The translations under genes and the position numbers were made by a program. The notes below the pieces were generated by a model, which did no database searches, was not told the origin of the DNA, and saw only the letters and a program-made list of their open reading frames with translations. A stretch of 64,000 nucleotides of DNA from Macrobrachium rosenbergii (Eukaryota > Arthropoda > Malacostraca > Decapoda > Palaemonidae). Position 1 is the stretch's first letter; each line of letters starts with the position of its first letter. Location: contig NC_089767.1 of the NCBI RefSeq assembly GCF_040412425.1, forward strand, positions 43,477,009-43,541,008, written 5' to 3'. Of this stretch, positions 55,331 to 64,000 are shown piece after piece.

Positions 55331-58300
55331 ACAGGGATTAAATACCTCACTCTGAACATTCTCACACTCACACTTAAAAACTCTTCCTCTGAACACACAA
55401 ATACATTCTAAAACACAACTTAAAATGTTTGTGTTGTTCAGTTTTCCATAATCACAAATATTACGATCTTAGATTAGGGTATGAAATAAATTAAAGTAAA
55501 TCTTTGGGTGTAATATTTGCTTTAGTACCTAAATTTAAGCAAAATCTGTTGTTTTTTGTCTTGTCGTAAATTTTCCACTGTACATGTTTTCTTTATGTGA
55601 TTAAGTTAGGAAGTTGATATTACCTTAATATTTGAGAAGATAGGCCATTTTTTTTAGCAGTGTACAAAGTGAGAGCTAGAGCAGTGTCTGTCAAGATTAA
55701 ATATCAACCTGCAAACCTGAACAGTTTAAAGAAAATTGTGGAATTTTTGCTCATTATTAAGGGACGTAAGCTGAAGTGCAGAAGTCTTCTACTGTAATAT
55801 ATTATATATATATATACACTGTATGAACAAAAAACTGGAAAGATTGTAGAAAAAGACTAAAGAATAAAGGACTCCTTGGGGTCAGCATTGCAGTGCCCCG
55901 AAGGAGGGAGAGAGAGAGAGAGAGAGCACCCTCAGCTGGAGGTAATGAAACCAGTCGGTTGCCAACTTTGAAGCCGACCCAAAGGGCTTAAGTTTTCTAA
56001 GCTGACAACAGCTGATTGCCGAGGTGGGAAAAAGTCTTGTATATACTTCCCTCGTGCTTTCCAGTTTTCCAGTGCTTTTCCAGTCCATTTCAGATGTCAA
56101 ATGTCAAATGATGTTATTGTACAGAAAGTCCAAGGTGTGTGGGGTAATGTTACTTCTAAGGCATTCCTTGACTTATGATTACTCTTATGACTGTATTTGT
56201 ACTTGAAATTGTTTGGCCTGTAGTGTCTTGTGAACTGGTGTACTGAGCCTGTATGTTTTGGCTGCCAGAATTTTGTATCAAACGAGTATAGTGGCCCCAA
56301 AAATCCCTAGTCCATTTTTTTCTGTATGTAAGAAAATCTACGATTTTCAGACATTTTGTCAATCTGTTTTCTTTTTCTCTAATATTTCTCGTAAGATTTT
56401 CTCCCACGTCTTGTTACAGAATTTGTGTTGTTTTGAATGTCCTAGAAAACAGGAACATTAAGTAAAAGACTTGTGGCTGTGATGTGTGAATATATTTTCA
56501 AATGTATTAGACATTGTACATTTGGCTTTGTATCTGTCAGGATTATTTCCTTAAAGCTGTGTGCTGTACATTTACTTGTAAATATTCATGAATACGGCTA
56601 TTTGATCTGTCTTCAGAGATACATATGAATGAAATTGACTTTTTTTATTATGGAAAACTGACTAAAATGACTTCGTATAATGAGGTGCAGAAGTGCTCTA
56701 TATCCTTCTATTATTTTCTAAGAAAAAGGTTCCATTTTGGGGAAAAATTCAGGATTGTCATGTTTTACTTATAAGTCAGTTATTATTATTATAATTGCTA
56801 TTTTTCAAATACCATTTCCTGGCCAAGTTCCATTCAATTTGGCGATGCAATGTGGAAAAATTCTAATTTGTAAAGCATCGTTTACCAAGTTTAGAGAATT
56901 TATTTTTATGGGCAGAATTTGTTATTTTTGCTGATGTTGAATTTGATTGTGTCAAATGCTGGTATTTTAAAAGTTTACATGAAAATTTTCCACAAGGTTA
57001 ATATTTAAGTCTTTCAGATATTCAATATCATTTATATCCTACCAGATGTCAGCACATCTAAAATAAGTCTATAAAACATTTTGAAAGTAAAGTTATCCTC
57101 TCGGTCAAGTTATAAACAAAACTTTTAATTACATTTCAGACACAACCATCATTCCAAAAGGGGGTACCAGCTTGGGGCTCAAACTTTTTCAGTTCTTAGC
57201 CTTGACACTTCATTCGTGTACCTGAAATAAAGAACAGGATAAATACTGCTAACGATGCAGTTTAGAATTCTGTGTGAGAAACCATGCAAAGTTCATAACA
57301 TCGTCAGTTAATTAGACAAATCGGGTGTGTGTGTGTGTCTTGGAGGACTTTATGGAAGCCTTTGTAAAAGGGTTAATGTGTAATAATGAGACTTTTGATA
57401 TACTAGAAAGGTGATTATACACCTAATTTCACCAAATACCCTACCAAGGCATGCTGAGGTTCTCAGGCCATGAGGGATAATAGATTAAAAACAAAGGTTT
57501 TCCCTGCCATTTAATTAGATGAGGAAACTGTCCTTAGCTTACCTTACTAATGTAAAACTTAATGTATATAGAAAGTAACCCCGTGAATGGTTTGGTTAGG
57601 ATTTAGATGAATCATGTTGTGGAGGATCAAGTTGTCATTTCCTTACAGAAAAGGCAACGCTCTATAATGCCAATTTCTGAAACATTTACGTCAGTTTGTA
57701 ATGGTTAGGTGGCTTCAGGTACTGAAAGGTTTCCTCTGAAGGTTTGTAGACTATAAAAGTGTTGTACTGGTTTACTAAACCTTGTGTTTGCTCTTAGAAC
57801 TGGAGAAGCATCTCCCAATGTGAGTGCCTAAGTAATGGTAATAGTACTGTTTTTACTGATTTGTTGCTGGAGAATATGTGATCTGAGACCTGATTTTGTT
57901 GCTTTGTGGATATTTAGATACATAACTGGTGCAACCTTTTCATTGCTCTGGAATGGTCTGGCAGGACTTACTGAGTCATGGAAAAAATGCACCTTGAGAA
58001 GGCATTAGAATGTCAATTGATTTTGACAGTAACCTTTCTAGATGTCAGAGGATTTGTTACTGTAGAGGTTTTTCTGAGTGTTGATACAGCAATGTCATTT
58101 AGGAAGCCTACTGATATGTAGTTTAGGATTAAATAAGTCCTTTTTTGGTGTTTGGTTTGTGGTTTAATCCATTTTGCTTGTGATGTCTTGGGATTCAGTG
58201 TTATTCCACAAGAGTCAAGTTTTGGAATAATTGAAGGATACAAGGTTTCCTGTTAATAGACCAATGCTGAGAACAAATTTTGTTAATGTTAAGAGTTCTG

Positions 58301-58334
58301 CCTAAGTTTTTGATAGTTTGCCAGTAGCAGATTT

Positions 58335-58676
58335 TGGTGTACAGGAAAGCTTGATAATGTCTAGCTTTGCTAGGGGTTTGCTAAGTTGTATCTTGGCTAA
58401 ATTTTGTGTGCAGGAAAGCTTGATAATGTCTAGCTTTGCTGGGGTTTGCTAAGAGTTGTATCTTGAAATTTTGGTGAACAGGAAAGCTTGATTTATAATT
58501 GCTAGAAAATTTGCTAAGAGTTGTATCTTGGCTAAATTTTTGTGAAGAGATAAAGTTTGTAATGTTTTTTGTTTTGCATAGTTTGCAAGTTGTATCTTGG
58601 CTAAATTTTGTGTACAGGAAACCTTGATAATGTCTAGCTTTGGTAGGGTTTGCTAAGTGTTTTATCTTGGCTACAA
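58335..58676 (+). repeat. About 68-bp tandem array, five copies
   Basis: Unit GTGTACAGGAAAGCTTGATA then ATGTCTAGCTTTGCTAGGGT, TTGCTAAG and TTGTATCTTGGCTAAATTTT at about 58338, 58408, 58478, 58541 and 58610. The minus strand stays open across it (to 58824), giving a repetitive 147-residue ORF that I do not believe is a gene. Confidence 0.85.
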
Positions 58677-59499
58677 CTAAAATGTGGAATATTTTCCCAG
58701 TGCTGTCATGGAATCTTCTGATCTCCAGACTCTTTAAGACAGGCTGACCAAATCCGTTCCTGCTCTCTGTTGCTGCTGACGTCTCCTGAATATCAGGTGT
58801 GTTGGTTTTATTTTCATTTCCCACATTTTCATTGATTCATCACCTTTTTCATATAAATTGTCTCTCTCTGCAGGCTGATTTTCCTTTGGAGCCCTGTCAA
58901 GTTTATACAAGTCTGTTGATTTTGTTCATGAGGGTTTTTGGGTAATATTTAAAGAATGAAGAAAAGAAGAAAGATTGTTAAAGGTACATCATGTTAAGAT
59001 TTCTTGAAAAATGGTTTATAACAAAATGGAATACTGGTACTTAGTAGTATTGACAGAAATTAGTCCAGGGTAGTGATTGCTGGACATTTCAGTACTGTTT
59101 GGCCCCAGATTTGCCTGTGATAATCTGGGACTGTCTTTTTGGTGGTTGAAGACAGAATCAGGATTCATCATAATTAGTATCATATGAATACATGATGCAA
59201 AGTTGAAAAGCACAGGATATGTTTGTTGGTGTTTGAAACAAGTCCAGCATTCATGGAAAATGATATTGGTTCAAGATCAATTAGGATTCAGGAAGTCTTT
59301 GCTCTTGGTAGAATTTGGTTTAGGAAAGTGTCTTAGTTGATAAAAGTTTTTTTAGGTTTGATTTTTAAGAAAGTTTTTTTAGTCTTTGAAACCTTTGACA
59401 TTTTTGTCAGGAAGTTTTTGTGACACTTTGATGTTTTGAAATAAGAAGTTTGTCACTTGTGTTTCATGCTTTCATTTAATTTCACTTTTAGAAAGTCAA

Positions 59500-60900
59500 T
59501 CTCTGAAAATTATTTTGAGAAAGTCTGATTCTTCAGGATAATCTGCTTTCAGAAAGTCTGCTTTTGATATTTTTTTCATTCAGGTGGTCTCTTGGTTTGT
59601 AATACATTTGGTTTTAGATTGCACACAGTAACTCATGAGTTCTCTGACAGAATTCTGTCATTTGTGACATTTCAATGTCTGTGTTGCTTTTACTTTCATG
59701 TATTCTGTTAGTCTGCAGTTGTTTTTTCCTTCAGGGAAGTCTGTTAATTTTGATGGTTTTGCCTTCACAGAATCTGTTAACTTTGATAATGTGTCTTTGA
59801 AGATGTCTGGGTTTGTGAGTTTTTGCCTAAAAGGTCTGTTATAATTTTTATTAGTAGGTCTGTTATTTTGTAACCTTTTTGGTGGTCTGTTAGTTTGCTA
59901 TTCTTTCCTTATTTTTATACAGAAAGTCTGTTAGTTTGGAATTTTTGGGGGCTGGAAAATTTAGTAGTTCATGATTTTTATGGCAAGAAAGTCCGTGATT
60001 TTCTGGGGGTAAGAAAGTCTGTTAGAGAGTATGTTTTGGGCTGTGAAAGTCTGTTGTTTTGTCTGTTTTTTTTTTTCCAGAAAGTCTGTTAGTTTGCATT
60101 TTTCCCCCTGCCAAGAAGTAGAGTTCATTCTGGTGTGGGAGAGTTTTTGATTAGAATGTCTATTAGTCTGAGAGTTCTCCTTAGGGCTTCACAAGTCACT
60201 TGCTCAAAATGTCTTTTATGTTTTGTTAATTTTATGCTCAGGGGAGTTTTGCCAAAAAGTGGGTCATTTTGAAAGTTTTTTTTCTTTTTCTGCCTGGAAT
60301 GGGTGTCTGTTTGGGAGAGGTTTTTCCTGAAATGTTTGTATCTTTGGAGGACACTTTTGCCCAAAAGTGTTAGTCTAACCTAGGAATTTTTACTAGATAG
60401 GTTTTTGCCCAGAAAATGTGGTAATTGGGAGTGATTTTTGTCCATTGTGTTGTTCTTGAAAGTTTTTCTTACCTAGGAAGTGTTAGTTTTGAGTTAGTTT
60501 GGGTGAGGCTCATTTTGCTTAGAAATTATTATTATTATTCACTTTGGGAAACAATTTTTTTACATGGAAAAAGTGTTAGTTTGGTGATGGTTTTTGTGAA
60601 GGAAATTCAAGCTTCAAAAGAATTTTGTTCTGACTGGAAATTATTATATAAGTAACTTTTCATGAAACATGTTGCCAGTGAAGTTTTCTGCGCAGTGGGG
60701 ATCAATTTTTTTCTTTGGATCTGGAAGTTTTTTTAGCAAGTTTTTTTGTGTCAGTTGAGAGTTTTTGCCTTTAAGTTTGTTACTTTGGGAAAGTTTTTTT
60801 TTTTTTTTTACAAAAAGTGTTAGTTTGTGGATGGTTTTTCAGTGAAGGAACCAGATTGATTTTGCCCGGGAAATTTTTTTTTGACTGGAAATTATTGGAT
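59500..60900 (+). repeat. GT-rich degenerate array with GTCTGTTAGTTTG core
   Basis: AAGTCTGTTAGTTTG-like blocks recur roughly every 50-70 bases, with long T runs and very few C residues on the plus strand. Later units drift to AAGTGTTAGTTTG. No coding signal. Confidence 0.65.
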
Positions 60901-62645
60901 TTAGTATTATTTGACTTGACACTGGTGTTCAAGTTTTCCACCCAGTCTTATCAGTTTTTATTCCTCCCACCACTGGACTTTGGAACAGCCTTTTTTTTTG
61001 AAGATGTACAAAACTTTCATTTGTTGTTCAAACAAGTTTGTTGTGTGTGACCACCCGAATATTATTCCCTGCAAATTGGAGTTTTTATCTATTAATTTAT
61101 TTTTCCTTTATTTTTAATGAGTGGGTCTCTTCCACCTTAATATTGTTTGGGAGCTTTTTCAAGTCAACAGCCCCTTTTATGGGCTTGTTTGTCATATGAG
61201 AGCCAGGGTTGATTTTCCCAGAATAATAATAATTTAATAATAATAATAATAATAATTGATTTTGCCCAGAAATGGTGTTCTAATAATTCTGCCAATGGAA
61301 GTCTCTTTCTTTTCATCTGGAGTGTGATTTTTGTATGGGAGTCAGTTCGATGGAGAGCTTTGGCTGCAAATTGTGTCAGTTGGGAGAGTTTTTTTTGTTT
61401 ACGCAGAACACATCAGTTTTTAGGCCTGAAGATTTGTCAGTTTCAGTCAGTTTTTTTTTTGAACTCACAAAGTAGAGACTTTATTATTCTCTTGAAAAAT
61501 CTGGATATAAAGATTAATACTGCGTCAAGAATAAGACAAAAGATCAAGATCTTTTTTTTTTAAATGAGACAAAAAAAAAAAAAAAAAAAGTTTCGGTTGA
61601 GATCTTTGGTTTGGTAAAGTTGCTTTTATAGTTAGATCTTGAGAGTGTTTTTTAAATTAAAAGAAATCAACTTTTCATGAGGTTTTAGGCATCATTATTC
61701 ATTCTTTGCTTTTGATGTGTTTTTTTATCTAAAAGTTGTGACAAACATGACATGCAATGTAGAGTTTAGCATTCTGTCGCCCTGTTTGATGATAATAAAA
61801 GATGAAGAACTTGGTCCAGAATAAGACATAGTTCTAGTATTGAAAGTGTTTTCAAACTGACAAAAAAAACAGCAGTTACTTTTAGGCAGTTATTTTTGCC
61901 ACGTTAGCATTTGAAAGGATAAATCTTATGTTTAATGGTCAAAATAAAGTGCAGTAAACTTGAAACGAAGTTTTTCCTGTTCAATCTTGTTCTAGTTGGT
62001 CATGACTGTAGCAATGGTAGCTCTTTCAGTCTTGTCCATATAAAAAGGTAGAAATTATTCTGAGATGACCCTGACTGAAAAGACCAGATACAATTTCAGG
62101 TTTGGAACTTTTGCCATAATTCTGTTAATGAGAAACAATTTTTAATATATTAATGTGAATTAATAAACAGCAGATTTCATTTTTTATAAGTTTTGGGATG
62201 TGATTATTTCTGGTAATTATAAATTTATTTTTACTGTCACGAATTTCTTGAGCTAAAAAACGATTTTTCTTTATGTTTATTCCTGTTTTGATTATCAGTT
62301 GTAAATGAGCCTAATTCAAAATCTTGTAAAACTGAAAGCAGAAAGTCATTTGAGATAGACATCCTAAAAAGGCTGAAAACATCTGCTGAATGTCCCAATT
62401 GAACTGGACATTTGTTCCCTAATTACCTGGCAATGGGGTGGATTCTTGCAAGGCGTATCACACAGAACCTAAACTGGCCTGGTGGTCCACGTGTAGGGTG
62501 AAGGCTGACGTTAGTCCGACCTGCTGTCCTGCTGGGGGAGGAAGAACGGGGCAGGAGGACAGTAGCTTTGCACGTCTCCGACCATTTACCTGACTCAATC
62601 ACTTACATTGAATGGTGTCGTTAGGCCTATAAGACGAAGTGGTGG

Positions 62646-62663
62646 GAGTGCCTCAAGGCACTC
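62646..62663. repeat. Short perfect hairpin
   Basis: GAGTGCC and GGCACTC around TCAA, within a 300-base stretch of higher G+C than its surroundings. Confidence 0.6.
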
Positions 62664-63502
62664 TTGTTCCACCTGAAGGAGTTTGGGTCACTTGTCTGCT
62701 TTTGGGGGACTGTGTGTGTCTTGGTGTAATTAATTGCTTTTGTTGTAACATGGACAAGAGGATGACTTGTTATTTGAAGTAAAATAAAGCTAATTAGCTT
62801 TTGTTTGGTTTATTTGTTAAATTCCTGTAAAATTCACTTGCTAGTAATGACGTGTGAGAATGTAAATGAATATTCTATACTTTTAAAATGAATCTTGTAG
62901 ATGAAAATATCATGTAAACTGAAAATAGCACCAAATAAAGCATATAACTTTAAAGGTCTTGAATTTGAAATTACTTAGAAATTCAGTTCTGAATAATTCA
63001 GTAGTGTGGTGCATATCCAGTTACTAGGCTAAGCCTAAAAAATGCAGCTGAAACCATTTAAAATAAAGCTAAATTTTTAATTGAAAATGTAAAGTAAACA
63101 AATAAAAATATGAGGTTGCAGCAGATATGTGAGTTTTAAGAGCAATTGAAACTAATCACCAAAAATCATGTAAAAAATACATATATAAAATTTTTAATGT
63201 GTAAATTTCAAAAAATAAAAAATGCCCACCATATGGAACATGGTGCTTTACAAGTTATAATTAAATGCATTGTATCGTCAAAATCACATGGAAAAGTTGG
63301 CCAGGCAAAGGTATTTGAAGGAATGAAATCTATGGTATTGATAAAAATATGAAGTAAAATTGGGATTATAAAAAAATTCTTCTAAGTAGAAGTAGCTTAA
63401 GAAATGAAAAAAATTTTGAAGTCACTCTTACAGAGCATATCTACATCGGATGGGGGTGTTACAGGATCTGATATCCTGACATATTCCAGCTTTTTGCCGT
63501 CA

Positions 63503-63610
63503 GATTTGACATCAAAATGACAATATTTGTGGCTAAATTGAAGTGTCATGATTTAATTCATGATTACACTTCAATTTGACCGCCATTATTGACATTTTGA
63601 TATCAAACTT
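63503..63610. repeat. Foldback element with about 48-bp arms
   Basis: TTTGACATCAAAATGACAAT ... AAATTGAAGTGTCATGA pairs with TCATGATTACACTTCAATTT ... GACATTTTGATATCAAA, with almost no loop. A third TTGACGTCAAAATG sits just outside. Typical of a MITE-like foldback. Confidence 0.8.
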
Positions 63611-64000
63611 GACGTCAAAATGCTCAAATATGCCTGGGTGACAGGCAGTGTGAGACCCTTGAAACGTGCTAAGTTATTTCAGTCAAATCCGTATTGAAAA
63701 GAATGAAGTCAGTTTTATAGGTAAATATTGATGAAAATAAGGATTAAATTAGCCTTATCAATTAATATTTACAAGTAAATCGTCCTCTGCAGCTCTCAAA
63801 GTCAAAAATTCTGTCAGGTACTAAGTCAAGGTCAGATGGCTAAAACGGTCGAAATCTATTTATCTTCGTTACCGTCTTTCCTTATTTGTTCTCCTGTTTT
63901 CTATGAGGTTCAATGATACTAAAAGACTCATTTTCTATAAGAAGACGCGAGAGAAACTCTTGTAGACTCGAAACCTTAACGAAAACGGAGACCAGAATGA

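Larger units (their letters stand above)
52620..58330. other. AT-rich spacer, mostly decayed tandem repeats
   Basis: Apart from the arrays listed, no exon with convincing splice sites or homology was seen on either strand. Confidence 0.5.
60900..64000. other. AT-rich spacer to window end
   Basis: Contains T runs, a short AAT patch (61,204-61,254), a higher-G+C stretch (62,400-62,720) followed by AATAAAG (62,783) and the 63.5-kb foldback. No gene recognised. Confidence 0.45.

Overview
This is nuclear DNA from an animal, most likely a decapod crustacean (shrimp, crab or crayfish group). The evidence is sparse genes with GT..AG introns, AT-rich spacers, very dense long (GA)n, (TA)n, (CA)n, (AAT)n and (GAA)n microsatellites, many local tandem duplications, and a recurring short interspersed repeat that I associate with decapods. 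The species call is inference. No bacterial, organellar or viral genes are visible.

Layout. From 1 to 3.9 kb lie microsatellites and two higher-order tandem arrays. From 3,936 to 11,575 (+) are the last eight exons of a GDNF-receptor-alpha-like gene (Gfrl/GFRA type), ending in a hydrophobic membrane-anchor segment; its 5' exons are outside the window. From 11.6 to 27.2 kb is repeat-rich spacer, including an exact 40-bp x 16 minisatellite (17.94-18.59 kb) built from ATTGG/CCAAT boxes and followed by a promoter-like stretch. From 27,215 to 31,040 (+) are recognisable exons of CPLANE2/RSG1, a ciliogenesis small-GTPase-like gene. It carries a stop codon inside the P-loop, a one-base frameshift, and no detectable exon for the G4 region. 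From 31 to 38.9 kb is spacer with two decayed LINE 3' ends and tandem duplications. From 38,944 to 39,783 (-) is a REXO1/GOR-type exonuclease ORF that keeps the zinc-binding cysteines and histidines but has lost three of the four acidic catalytic residues and the catalytic histidine. From 39.9 to 42.8 kb are microsatellites and a cluster of the palindrome TAGGCCTA. Near 43.0-43.6 kb is a non-LTR retrotransposon 3' end. From 46,944 to 49,377 (+) three phase-compatible exons with a poly(A) signal predict an unrecognised 94-residue protein. From 50.9 kb to the end there is one weak coding candidate (50,896-51,182) and then AT/GT-rich DNA made largely of decayed tandem repeats.

The genes do not form a pathway: a cell-surface receptor, a cilium assembly factor, a probable pseudo-exonuclease and an orphan small protein. 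The sequence supports no cluster-like or operon-like system. The most interesting items are the catalytically degraded REXO1-like ORF, the broken CPLANE2 copy, the unrecognised small gene, the CCAAT minisatellite with its promoter-like flank, repeats placed right against Gfrl splice sites, and several long hairpins. Each of the three recognised genes shows an apparent single missing base, so uncorrected assembly indels are a real alternative to genuine gene decay and should be settled first.
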